NCBI RefSeq assembly: GCF_037126465.1
Contig: NC_088202.1
Span: 27,574,213-27,638,212 of the forward strand
Direction of reading: 5' to 3'
Origin: Ornithodoros turicata
Lineage: Eukaryota; Arthropoda; Arachnida; Ixodida; Argasidae
Length of the DNA: 64,000 nucleotides
Shown here: positions 34,050-44,700 of the stretch, one piece after another
Position numbering within the stretch: the first letter of the stretch is position 1
Layout: every line of letters begins with the position of its first letter
The notes under the pieces: model-generated
The model's database searches: none
What the model was told of the DNA's origin: nothing
The model's input: only the letters and a program-made list of their open reading frames with translations
Program-made: the position numbers and the translations under genes

Positions 34050-36110
34050 ATGCAGAGGAGAAATGAACGGTATCTGCGGCAGAAGGCAGCAGCAGAAGCT
34101 TGTGCCACGATCGAAGTACTCAGTGAGTTAACTGGACCCGCTGAACAGGAGCCTGTCGGTGTACTTGATTGGCGAAATGAAAGCGAAAACGAGTTGCCAA
34201 GTTCGTCTGATGACGAAGAGCAGACTTCGCCCATCGCATGCAGTGTTGAACGGGAGCCAGATTTTACTGCTGCTGCTGGCGCTTCATATGCAACTGAACG
34301 TCAGGAGATTCATCGCCGTACCGAGACAAATAACTCGCACAGTTCGTCTGATGGGAGCTCAGTGGAAACGGGCTTAAGTACTTCTGAACTTACGCTCCTC
34401 TTGCGGTCATGGGCTGTCCGCGAAAATATCACACATACTGCTCTAAGTGACCTCCTAAAGATACTCCGTAGGCTTGATTGCTGCCGTGCTCTGCCGAAGG
34501 ACGCTCGAACTCTACTGCAGACACCAAGGAGAAGCTTCAAAAACACCAGTGATATGCCTCCTGGTCACTACTGTCATTTTGGCTTAATTAAGCGCTTGAA
34601 GCAGATCCTGGATACTGCAGATGATGTGCCACAGCGTATAGAGCTAGTTTTCAACATTGATGGTTTGCCTTTATCGAAAAGTTCGAAAACAGAATTGTGG
34701 CCCATTCAATGTAGGGTTCAGTCACTGCCAAGTGTTCCGCCATTCGTAATCGGTGCATATTGTGGACGTGGAAAGCCACTGTGTGCAAATGATTATTTGA
34801 AGAATTTCGTTGATGAAGTAGCCTGCGTTCTTCGGGATGGCATTGCTGTGAAAGGGGCAGTTGTCAGAGCCAATTTTCGTGCAATGACTTGCGATGCTCC
34901 GGCACGAGCCTATGTGTATGGGATCAAAGGTCACACTGGTCATTCCAGTTGTCCTAAGTGTACAGATGAAGGCAGCTATGACATGAGCAGGTCTTATTTT
35001 GCTGTAACTACATCGTCCCTAAGAACCGACGAAACCTTCAGGACTCCAGCAGACGCTGACCATCACCATAGAAGGTCCATCATGACAGAGCTCCCAATAG
35101 ACATGATTAAGACAGCACCTTTAGATTCAATGCACTTAGTTTCCTTAGGTGTTACAAAGAAAATGATCTTGCTTTGGGTATCAGGCCCATTGAATGTCCG
35201 TCTAGGACCGTCACAAAGGGCCACAATGAATGAGGCTGCTGTAAGCTTGCAGAAGTGTATCCCTCGGGAATTTGCTCGCAAACCAAGGGCCGTGGATGAG
35301 GTGGACCGATGGAAGGCCACCGAGTTCAGACTTTTCTTACTTTACACCGGCCCAGTAATTCTTGAGAGGGTACTTCCAAGACCAGTCTTTGAAAACTTTG
35401 TGACACTGCATTGTGCCATCTCTATTTTGTCAAGAGATGACCTATGTCGTGCACAAAATGAGTATGCGTCAGCACTTTTAGCACACTTCGTTAGTACATT
35501 TGCCGATATTTATGGGTGCCCATTTGTGTCCTATAATGTGCACTGCTTGCTGCATTTGGCTGACGATGTAAAGAACATGGGCACCCTGGATTCATTTAGC
35601 GCCTACCCGTTTGAGAGTAACATGCAATCTCTCAAAAGGCAGCTAAGGAAGCCAGCGATGACTCTGAGTCAGCTATACAACCGTTACAGCGAGAAGGAAC
35701 ATGCTGACCTAAAGGTTCTTCCACGGAAGGAAAGACTGGGCCTGAGCAACATTCACGATCGTGGTCCACTCATTGAGCTGTGCAGTCAACCACAGTATAG
35801 CATGCTGAGAGCACCAAACTTTGTGCTCACAATAAAAGGACCTGACAGCTATTGCATGGTAGGCACAGAAATGATAGCTGTAAGAAACTTCGCAACGTTC
35901 CGCTCTTCAGGCAAGCCCTGCGTGATAGGACAAGAGCTGACTTGCATACGTGACCTTTATTCAAAGCCATTTCCATCGTCACTAATTGGCATCCGTGTAG
36001 TCACTCAAGAACCAGACTTGAGGGCCTGGCCTCTTGAAAATCTGCAGAAGATCGTTTGTCTCACGTACAACTCTGAAATGGTTGCTATGCCCCTAATACA
36101 TTTGCAGTAA
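34050..36110 (+). CDS. CACTA/EnSpm-like transposase, 686 aa
   Basis: This protein would cut and join the ends of the element that carries it, acting in the nucleus. It is one uninterrupted frame. The first 130 residues are acidic and Ser-rich. Residues from about 200 hold the family blocks: NIDGLPLSKSSKTELWPIQ (202-220), FVIGAYCGRGKP (232-243), CDAPARAYVYGIKGHTGHSS (281-300) with a Cys pair after it (CPKC), DMIKTAPLDSMHLVSLGVTK (around 350-369, Asp 359), then LHLADDVKNMGTLDSFSAYP and FESN (Glu 522). Asp 204 or 282, Asp 359 and Glu 522 are candidates for the acidic triad. The blocks match animal transposases related to Pfam Transposase_21. The ATG at 34050 is the first in frame. An AATAAA lies at 36282-36287. 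No stop, frameshift or missing block was seen. Family assignment is from memory. Confidence 0.85.
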   Translation: MQRRNERYLRQKAAAEACATIEVLSELTGPAEQEPVGVLDWRNESENELPSSSDDEEQTSPIACSVEREPDFTAAAGASYATERQEIHRRTETNNSHSSSDGSSVETGLSTSELTLLLRSWAVRENITHTALSDLLKILRRLDCCRALPKDARTLLQTPRRSFKNTSDMPPGHYCHFGLIKRLKQILDTADDVPQRIELVFNIDGLPLSKSSKTELWPIQCRVQSLPSVPPFVIGAYCGRGKPLCANDYLKNFVDEVACVLRDGIAVKGAVVRANFRAMTCDAPARAYVYGIKGHTGHSSCPKCTDEGSYDMSRSYFAVTTSSLRTDETFRTPADADHHHRRSIMTELPIDMIKTAPLDSMHLVSLGVTKKMILLWVSGPLNVRLGPSQRATMNEAAVSLQKCIPREFARKPRAVDEVDRWKATEFRLFLLYTGPVILERVLPRPVFENFVTLHCAISILSRDDLCRAQNEYASALLAHFVSTFADIYGCPFVSYNVHCLLHLADDVKNMGTLDSFSAYPFESNMQSLKRQLRKPAMTLSQLYNRYSEKEHADLKVLPRKERLGLSNIHDRGPLIELCSQPQYSMLRAPNFVLTIKGPDSYCMVGTEMIAVRNFATFRSSGKPCVIGQELTCIRDLYSKPFPSSLIGIRVVTQEPDLRAWPLENLQKIVCLTYNSEMVAMPLIHLQ

Positions 36111-36530
36111 AGCAGTCGCTGTATTAAAGGCAAAGAATGGACGACTTCATAAAATCCGATAGCGCATTGTGCTGTGGGGGATTACGGCAGAAAGAAGATG
36201 AGAAAAGAGTTAGAGGTGACTAGATAGTTTGTTTCTTCTTTCTTCGCACAGATGACCTGAGCTGCGTGAAGGTCAGTCACAAATAAAAGGCCAACCCCAG
36301 CTGTTTACTTATCCCTCTTCTGTCATAGTTCCAACGTGTCGCAATATGCTCTGTGATTTTCTGAAGTCATTCAATAACACTCCCTTTGTGTTACTTTTTC
36401 TATCTGAGTGAGGCTCCACCATATCTTATTTGCATTAGACTGGGCAGGACTGGCAATTTATTGTAGTGTATACATGCAGGCGGTTGTGTCACTGAAGCTC
36501 CGTCAGACCGTTTTTCAAGCATGTTGAGCC
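36111..36530. other. Region between the two CACTA-like genes
   Basis: It contains the AATAAA of the transposase gene (36282-36287) and about 240 bp of sequence that may include the promoter and a first exon of the downstream gene. No further coding motif is visible. Confidence 0.45.
36282..36287 (+). terminator. Poly(A) signal AATAAA of the transposase gene
   Basis: The hexamer lies 172 bp after the transposase stop codon, in cacAAATAAAAGG context, on the coding strand. Confidence 0.6.
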
Positions 36531-39500
36531 ATGACAGGCACTATTCTAAGCGGCATACTCTTGGATTTGTCGTTTGCGCATGCTGTCATTGTAAGGGGTA
36601 CTTCTCATACATTTCTTCGTGTCTTCAAGTGCACTACCTTCAACACACAGGCCCAGTATGCTATTGTGCACTTTGTTGCACGGAACGAAGTAGAGGTTGT
36701 CCCGTGTTCATGGCTTTCTGGCAACAGTTGCAAATGGCCCAAGTTGCCAACACACAAAGTTGAGAGGCTTATCAGGAAGGCATATCCACCCGGAAACAAC
36801 TGTGAGGACATGGAGGTCGTTGTGAAGGGCATTTTCAGTAAGTATGACTGAGGACTGGAAAGAAGCAACAGCTAGAATATTGGTGTGATTCGTACGCAGA
36901 GTGCTACAAGGATGCCAGAAAGGTTCTGCCTGCCTCTGAGTACACCTCGGACCTTGGAACTGAGCTTCCGGCAAAGAGAGTGCGACGACCAAAAGTATTT
37001 GAAAGCTGTGATGAAGGGGACTACCCACCGGTACCCGAGAGCTTCCAACCAAAGCGTATGTTTCACTTTAATATAAATCTGTGCCTCACTGATTTGCTTC
37101 TTCAGTCTTGATTACCACTTGTAGTTTTCACTCGTGACAAGCATGTTTTTTTTTTAAATAGAGAGGCCGGTTTCAACGGGTTCTGCCAGTAAAGCGATGC
37201 AGCGACCAGGAATGACTAGGAACAGCAGAGGTAACAATCGCATATGACATGGTAGTAGATATGTCTTTGCTGTTAAATATGGCTGCAGATCAACCAGGTT
37301 CTAGACGTGGCACTGTAATGGATGAGACATTCCATTCTGCCCAAGAAAGATGTAAGTGAATTTGAATTGTGCTATTCAATATTATGTCATTAATTTTGAT
37401 CAAATACAGGTAATACTTCATCAGGACATAGTACTCCACGCGATAGTCAAGCAAGGACACCGTCTGCTATCCCAGGTAGAATGTGGTAATTTTTGCTGAC
37501 TGTTAAAGGAGCAATGAGGTACATTTAACGTCGCTCAAAATCCTGCCTCATCTGTCAAGCTGTCCACCAGGGGTCACCATGCAAAGTATTTTTCCCTGCG
37601 ATGCGTTATAGCTGAGCAATCAAATTTAAAAAAAAGCAGTCTGAGTGAGCAGGAGACTGCCGACACGATTCTCGCGCGACATAGTGGAGGCTCTGTGCCT
37701 TGTTTCTTTGTTTTTTCTTCGCACCGCACACAACTTATATACGTGCTTGAGCTGTGCCGCGGTACGTCACGACATCTCCTCATTCTGTGATGGCTCTTTT
37801 CACGAGGAAAAGGCTTTTTCAAAGGTTTCAGGAACAGTGCCCTCGCGCTTGCTCTGGAGGTTACCTCCATTTTATTCGTTTATTCTGCACCAGAGAACGA
37901 AAAAAAAATTGGGGGGTCACCTCAGTGCTCCCTTAAGTAATGCCCTCAATAGCCTAATCGTTAAAGTTCTGCTTCAGCTTTTGTAAGAAGCAATATCATT
38001 CATCACCAAGCAGGTGATTCTTTCCTTTCTTCAGTCTTCCCATAACTCTGTTTTACTTTGAAACTGTTCACACTGCCATGTTTTGGTACATGTGTGCATC
38101 ATAAACAGGCATTCAGTTTACTTCAATGCAGGACCAACTGACAGCAGCCCATTCACTCATTTTTCCGATCAGGATAATTCACCAGGTAAGTGTCCAGGGC
38201 CGATGTGAAACACACAGATTTTCTCACAGCTTCAATTTCACTTCCACCAAAAGCATGTGCACTGTTTTGCATTGTTGTTACTTATTTTCTATAGATAGAG
38301 CTCTGATACCAGACGTAGACATAGAAATTGGTATGCTCCTAGTCCATTAGAGAGAATAAAGGAGTTACGACACACAAACGTTTCTATGGGCCTTAAGCTA
38401 TGAAAATATAGCTACGTCCTAATGTTGCTGGTAGAGATTGTGTAGAAAGTAACACTTAGACCTTTCTGTGTATAAAGGGAGACAAAAAATTAGTGCAGAA
38501 TATTAAAAATACAAGAAAAAGGTGTCGTTTTGGTAACCAGTGTCGCACCATGATGGATTATTTACTTTGCAGATGAATTGCTACCATATGTTACTGACCC
38601 ACCGAGATTTGAGGACAGCCAACAAGAACCGCGTTACGGTAATTACCCTTATGGTAATCAGATCGTTCTGGTTGAATCATTGCTACATACTCTTATTACA
38701 ACACGCAGGCAGTTCAGCAACGTCCAGTGTGGCCTCACGCCCAGAAGGACGTGCAATGCCAGACTATGGTAACCATCTGTGAAAAAGTCATAATAGTTTC
38801 ATAATTCATAATGAACTATTTCCAGAGTTCCAGAAGCAAGTCTTGAAGAACCAAAATTTACTACGCATGGTTCAGCAGCGACTGGTCGACTTGGTCTCAA
38901 GTCTTGCTCCTGTACGACAGAGCCTCTCAGAAACCCCGCAACTCCTGTCATCACCACTTCATACTGTCAGTGATCTTGAAAAATTCGAAAGTGAACTCAC
39001 TCCTGAGCAGGAAAAACAGGCGGTGAGTGATTTTTTTCTTTAACCTATTATTTGCAATATGGTTGTCTGTATATTGTCACCCTATATAGATAAATGATTC
39101 TCTACTTACACTCAAACAACCAACAGAATCAGGTTTGTAACAATTCGAAATGGCTTTTCACAGGCATGAGTTAAATCCATGCTCTAGCAAAATGGTGATT
39201 ATTGGCAAACGTGTAACGAATAAGTACATGCTGTGCTGTCAGATGGTATGACGAACCATATAGCTTGCACAAAATATGACAAATTCCTGTACAGCATAAT
39301 AGCTGTATATGTGTGTCTGGTGCTGCTGTTCAGCACTTGTGTTAGTATCTGTCCATTCTAACACTCCTCCTTTATTTTGTCTGTTTGCAGGTGAGAGAGC
39401 TCACATCACTAGGGGGAAGCTCTGTACGTTCCGCCGTGAGGAGGATTCTGTCGCACACCTTCACAAATGAGCTGGCACAGCAGTACAGCTGGGAAGGCCG

Positions 39501-40409
39501 TAAAGGCAAACTGAAGTTTGTGGAACTTAAGTTCTCTCACCTAATAATGCGTATGTATCATGGTATGCTTGTATATTCTATCCTGAAGGTGATAGAGCCG
39601 TCTGCCATTATTTCGTCTATAACACTCTTCTACAGGCGCACTACAAGCTCAGGAGAAGTTTTCCAAGGCATCAAAATACGAGGTGGAAGCAGAAATCAAA
39701 GAGTGGCTGAGACATGCTTCAGAGAGGTGTAAGAGAGCACAGGGATCGGAACCAGGTAACCACTTTCGTAAGGGGTGTCTCCTGTGTAATAGTACTTGAG
39801 GTTATGCTTTGGGTTCTGTACTGTTTCCATGTATAGGGCAAATGCAATTTTTCTAGCAGACTTATTAGTGCACCCTTGCCAATGAAATATGTTGGTTGTA
39901 ATGTTCGCTAATGAACAATTGCAGGGTAACAACAGGCAGAATGAATGCTGTGTGTGTTTGTCCATCTCTGTACTCACACTGCGTTCATTCATTTTGGTAT
40001 CGCAGCCTTCTGTTTCTGTTCTCAAAGTAAAATTTGCCTGACTTCAATTTTCTAGATGTCCATAACCCATACTCACACTACAGTTGTCCTTGTAAGGAAC
40101 ACGTGTGGACGGGGAAGGAAGTCGAACCTAGCTTTCAGGGACTAAACACAATAAAAATGAATAAGCTAATAAATAAAATAAAGTCAGTGTTTCTGCCTGG
40201 GCAAAACTGCTTTCGCAATACAAAGCACTTGCTGTCTCATGCAAGAATGCAAGAGCAAGTACAGCATGTTGATATACTTGAGATGTTACTTAAACGTGGA
40301 GAGACTGAGACTGACACAGGAAAGCGTAAGCTGTGTCTGTCTCAGTTTCTTTTATACCACTCAAAGCAATGATAATTATTTGTTCTTTTTTCTTTCAGCC
40401 TCCGTGTGA
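36531..40409 (+). CDS. DUF4806-type accessory protein of the CACTA-like element, 13 exons
   Basis: Exons: 36531-36837 (certain from 36651), 36900-37055, 37162-37230, 37289-37351, 37410-37475, 38132-38185, 38295-38330, 38573-38638, 38709-38768, 38826-39022, 39391-39550, 39636-39755 and 40399-40409. All introns are GT/AG. From 36651 the exons total 1245 nt, which is 414 codons plus a TGA with no internal stop. The N-terminal block reads AQYAIVHFVARNEVEVVPCS and WPKLPTHKVERLIRKAYPPG. The middle is a Ser/Pro/Gly-rich linker. The C terminus has LTSLGGSSVRSAVRRILSHT, AQQYSWEGRKGKLKFVELK and IKEWLRHASERCKRAQG, the pattern I know as DUF4806, common beside animal CACTA-like transposases. Its biochemical role is not established. 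A second-protein role in end binding is inference. The start is uncertain: the in-frame ATG at 36531 is possible, but a separate upstream first exon joining at 36651 is as likely. The second intron border (36900) is chosen over 36876 because the latter would leave only 38 bp. Confidence 0.8.
38826..39755 (+). CDS. DUF4806 domain exons (10-12) of the accessory gene
   Basis: Exon 10 (38826-39022) encodes a coiled-coil-like stretch FQKQVLKNQNLLRMVQQRLV and SDLEKFESELTPEQEKQA. Exon 11 (39391-39550) carries the signature LGGSSVRSAVRRIL and the basic-aromatic block YSWEGRKGKLKF. Exon 12 (39636-39755) carries the terminal EIKEWLRHASER helix. Junction phases are 0 then 1, and both restore the reading frame exactly. 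Confidence 0.8.
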
Positions 40410-40606
40410 ACAAGTGCTAGAAGTCGAGTATACCCCAGGAGCTAGATGGGAAAGGAAATGTAACCCCACCCAAGGACTTGTGCTTCACAGCAAAGAAGCA
40501 AGATTTCCTGTTCTGTATTGTTATCCAGCCAGCCGAGTCTAGTCTATCCCAGTCTAGTCAATACTTTTTTTTTGATGGGGGTTATATACCTGCAGAAGCC
40601 ACGATA

Positions 40607-41083
40607 TACAGGGTGTTCTAGTTAAATCCCTGGGCTGGATGGTTGAGAGACGACTGCGCCGAGAAACCTTATTTTTGCAGGCATCCGTGAGGCACTGACC
40701 ATGAGCTTCACAGCACAAAACTAATTTACATACAATCATTAACTAGATAGAAATAGAAAATCAGTTTAATAAAACTCCAAGCTTTTAAGTACAAGTCAGA
40801 CAAGTGGGAAGTCTATCACGCCTTGGGAGCTGCAGATGATACTTTTTTGTGGAAGGAAAAACCTGATAGACTCCAGTCTGTTTTTATTAGTTAATAGGCT
40901 TTGGTTAACGTAATTCTTTCATGGGAAGCCGCAAAAGACACTCCTTTCTTCCATTTTCTACTTCAAGATTATGTTGGTAGCTTATTGACACTGCTTCATC
41001 GATGTCTGCAAGAAAGTAAGTTTCCTGATACCTGCAGCTCTCTCTGAATTATCCAGGCTGCGGTTTATCTGAAGCACCCTGTA
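40607..41083. mobile_element. TACAGGGTG-ended MITE nested in the CACTA-like element
   Basis: The ends are TACAGGGTGTTCTAGTTAAA and, inverted, TACAGGGTGCTTCAGATAAA, flanked by TA. The roughly 475 bp interior is non-coding. MITEs with this TACAGGGTG terminus are widespread in arthropods. It lies beyond the accessory gene's stop, so it need not disturb the proteins. Confidence 0.65.
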
Positions 41084-41427
41084 TACACACAACAATGCTG
41101 TCCTTCCAACTGTATTTTATCACTCATTTTTACTTTTTGGGTTTTACTTTTTAACTACTTTGTGCGTCAGCAGACCATTCGTTTTTAATGGCATCATATC
41201 AATATAACGGAGCTCCATTGCATCATGCTTTATGCAGCGGAAATGTCCTAGTCATATATGCTCATTTTTAACTGTGATATAAACTGTGTGTATGCAGAAT
41301 GCAGGCTGTGCTGCATTTTGTAAACATGGCTATTTTTATGGTGTATTTTGTACTTAAGGAAAGTTAATTTTATATGCAGCAAACTATTGAGCGTTGCCTT
41401 CAAGCTCTGTATTTGTCGTTTGCAATG

Positions 41428-41433
41428 AATAAA
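41428..41433 (+). terminator. Poly(A) signal AATAAA near the right end of the CACTA-like element
   Basis: AATAAA in gcaatgAATAAAGTTTTGG, followed by T/G-rich sequence, lies about 310 bp inside the right terminus on the gene strand. It is about 1 kb after the accessory gene's stop, so a long 3' untranslated region containing the MITE is implied. Confidence 0.55.
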
Positions 41434-41732
41434 GTTTTGGTATAATGTTTATGTATGTGTTTACCTGCTTATAATGTAAATTAATGGAAGAAAATGAAGG
41501 GCAAGGGGCGATAATGAAAGGTCTGGCATCAATATAGAGCTTATCGTTGAATGTCTGGTGAACATCCAAATATCCCAGTTTTTTATTTGTGGGACATTCA
41601 TGGAACGTGCACTGGCTACAGAAAGCATAGTCTCCTCAATGTACAGCAGACGTCCATGAGCTCTCTGCGAAGGTAACTGGGATATCCAAATGTCCACTAG
41701 AAGATATTCACAGGATGTCTCTGCGACGTTTT

Positions 41733-41746
41733 TGGTTTGCTGGGAT
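41733..41746 (-). repeat. Right terminal inverted repeat and AT duplication of the CACTA-like element
   Basis: TGGTTTGCTGGG (41733-41744) is the inverted partner of the left end with one mismatch, followed by AT. Satellite monomer text resumes with gaagaaaccgg. Confidence 0.85.
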
Positions 41747-44700
41747 GAAGAAACCGGAAGATGTCTGGAGTCACCTGAAGACACTTGAAGTCACTTGAAA
41801 ACATCTCGAGTCACCTAAAGTTACTCGAAGTCAAATGAAGACGTCTAGAGCCACATGAAGTCATCTGAAGTCACCTAAAGTCACTTGAAGACATCTGGAG
41901 TCACCCGAAGTCACTCAAAGTCATTTGAAGACGTCTAAAGCCACATCAAGCTATCTGGAGCCATCTGAAGTCACTTGAAGTCACCTGAAGACGTCTGAAG
42001 TAGCTTGAAGCCACTTGGAGACGTTTAGAGCCACACCAAGACATCTGGAGTCACCTGAAGACATCTGTAGTCGCTTGAAGACATCTGGAGTCATCTGAAG
42101 TCATTTGAAGTTACTTGAAGTCACTTGAAGACGTCTGCAGCCACGTCAAGACATCGGGAGTCATCTGAGGTCACTCGAAGACATCAGGGGACACCTCAAG
42201 TCACCTGCAGGCATCTGGAGTCACCAAAAGCCACCTGAAGGTGCCTGGATTCCCCTGATCTCACACGAAGACACATCTAGAGTCTCTCGAGGTCGCCTGA
42301 TGAGGTCTGCTGTAACCAGACATCACATGAAGTCGTCTGTAGTCACCAAGACGTCAGCAATCATGTCGAGGAGGCTCATCGGCATAGAAGGCTGGGCCTG
42401 CACGAACAATCCATCCTGGAACCACACTGGCCACACCTGGAAAAAATAACATTGGGAAATTTGTTGACAGGAAAATGAATTATATGTTCCAAGTGCTTAG
42501 AGTAGTGCTTCCCAACGTAGGTTATTCGGGGGATCCGTGATCATGGCACCTGGGTTCCAGGAACCCACTTCTACAGCATACAAGCAATTGTTACTTAAAT
42601 AATTCAAGGAAAATGATGCACGTACAAAGTTCGGGAGCTCAGATACTGAAGGCAAGTCCACTGTAGCCCCCTAAAGTGTGAGTTGCGGCTCCCATGTTAC
42701 TTGTGGTGGATTCGGAGTCAGTTTGTGATATGGGTGGAAAATTTGAAAAATGGGAACTGCTCGTGATGTCATCAGACCATGTTCGGATCACTATTTTCCA
42801 ACACAAAAACAAAAGCAGAAGGAACTCTTGGTAGTGAACTTCGAGATATAACAAGGTTAGTATTGTACAATTACACGAAGGTGTGTAACAAGTCACATGA
42901 AGAAACCGGGAGATGTCTGGAGTCACCTGAAGCTACTTGAATTCACTTGAAAACATCTCAAGTCACCTAAAGTTACTCGAAGTCAAATGAAGACGTCTTG
43001 AGCCACATGAAGTCATCTGAAGTCACCTAAAGTCACTTGAAGACATCTGGAGTCACCCAAAGTCATCAAAGTCGTCTGAAGACGTCTAAAGCCGCATCAA
43101 GCTATCTGGAGCCATCTGAAGTCACTTGAAGTCACCTCAAGACGTCTGAAGTCGCTTGAAGCCCCTTGGAGACGTTTAGAGCCACATCAAGACATCTGGA
43201 GTCACCTCAAGACATCTGTAGTCACTTGAAGAGATCTGGAGTTATCTGAAGTCATTTGAAGTTACTTGAAGTCACTTGAAGACGTCTGCAGCCACGTCAA
43301 GACATCGGGAGTCATCTGAGGTCACTCGAAGACATCAGGCGACACCTCAAGTCACCTGCAGGCATCTGGAGTCACCAAAAGCCACCTGAAGATGCCTGGA
43401 TTCCCCTGATCTCGCACGAAGACACATCTAGAGTCTCTCGAGGTCGCCTGAAGAGGTCTGCTGTAACCAGACATCACATGAAGTCGTCTGTAGTCACCAA
43501 GACGTCAGCAATCATGTCGAGGAAGCTCATCGGCATAGAAAGCTGAGCCTGCTCAAACAATCCATCCTGGAACCACACTGTCCACACCTGGAAAAATAAC
43601 ATTGGGAAATTTGTTGACAAGAAAATGAATTATATGTTCCAAGTGCTTAGAGTAGTGCTCCCAACGTAGGTTTTTCGGGGGATCCGTGATCATGGCACCT
43701 GAGTTCAAGGAACCCACTGCTATAGCATACAAGCAATTGTTACTTAGATAATTCAAGGAAAATGATGCACGCACAAAGTTCGGGAGCTCAGATACTGAAA
43801 AGACCACTGTAGCCCCCTAAACTGTGAGTTGTGGCTCCCAAGTTACTTGTGGCGTTTTCGGAGTCGGTTTGTGATATGAGTGGGAAATTTGAAAAATGGG
43901 AACTGCTCGTGATGTCATCAGACCATGTTTGGATCACTATTTTCCAACACAAAAACAAAAGCAGAAGGAACTCTTGGTAGTGAAGATCGAGATATAACAA
44001 TGTTAGTACTGTACAATTACACGAAGGTGTGTAACAAGTCACATGAAGAAACCGGAAGATGTCTGGAGTCACCTGAAGACACTTGAAGTCACTTGAAAAC
44101 ATCTCGAGTCACCTAAAGTCACTCGAAGTCAAATGAAGACGTCTAGAGCCACATGAAGTCATCTGAAGTCACCTAAAGTCACTTGAACACATCTGGAGTC
44201 ACCCGAAGTCACTCAAAGTCATCTGAAGACGCCTAAAGCTACATCAAGCTATCTGGAGCCATCTGAAGTCACTTGAAGTCACCTGAAGACGTCTGAAGCC
44301 ACTTGGAGACGTTTAGAGCCACACCCCAAGACATCTGTAGTCACTTGAAGACATCTGTAGTCACTTGAAGACATCTGTAGTCACTTGAAGACATCTGGAG
44401 TCATCTGAAGTTACTTGAAGTCACTTGAAGACGTCTGCAGCCACGTCAAGACATCGGGAGTCATCTGAGGTCACTTGAAGACATCAGGGGCACCTCAAGT
44501 CACCTGCAGGCATCTGGAGTCACCAAAAGCCACCTGAAGACGCCTGGAGTCCCCTGATCTCACACGAAGACAAGTCTAGAGTCTCTCGAGGTCGCCTGAT
44601 GAGGTCTGCTGTAACCAGACATCACATGAATTCGTCTGTAGCCACCAAGACGTCAGCAATCATGTGGAGGAAGCTCATCGGCATAGAAGGGTGAGTCTGC

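Larger units (their letters stand above)
31345..41744 (+). mobile_element. CACTA-like DNA transposon, 10,400 bp, apparently intact
   Basis: The left end CCCAGTAAACCA and the right end (reverse complement CCCAGCAAACCA) are inverted repeats with one mismatch. The flanks are AT on both sides (31343-31344 and 41745-41746). Removing the element restores the satellite text acatgaagaaaccgg seen in other monomers. Inside are a transposase gene (34050-36110) and a multi-exon DUF4806-type gene (36531-40409), each followed by an AATAAA. Subterminal regions carry many gatatcc/ggatgtc-type words. The 2 bp duplication, two-gene content and transposase type fit the CACTA/EnSpm superfamily, though the ends begin CCCAG rather than CACTA. 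Confidence 0.88.
40410..41744. other. CACTA-like element, 3' region with nested MITE
   Basis: It holds the 3' untranslated region of the accessory gene, a MITE (40607-41083), an AATAAA at 41428-41433 and the right subterminal repeats (gggatatccaaatgtcc, caggatgtctc). No coding sequence is seen. Confidence 0.55.
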
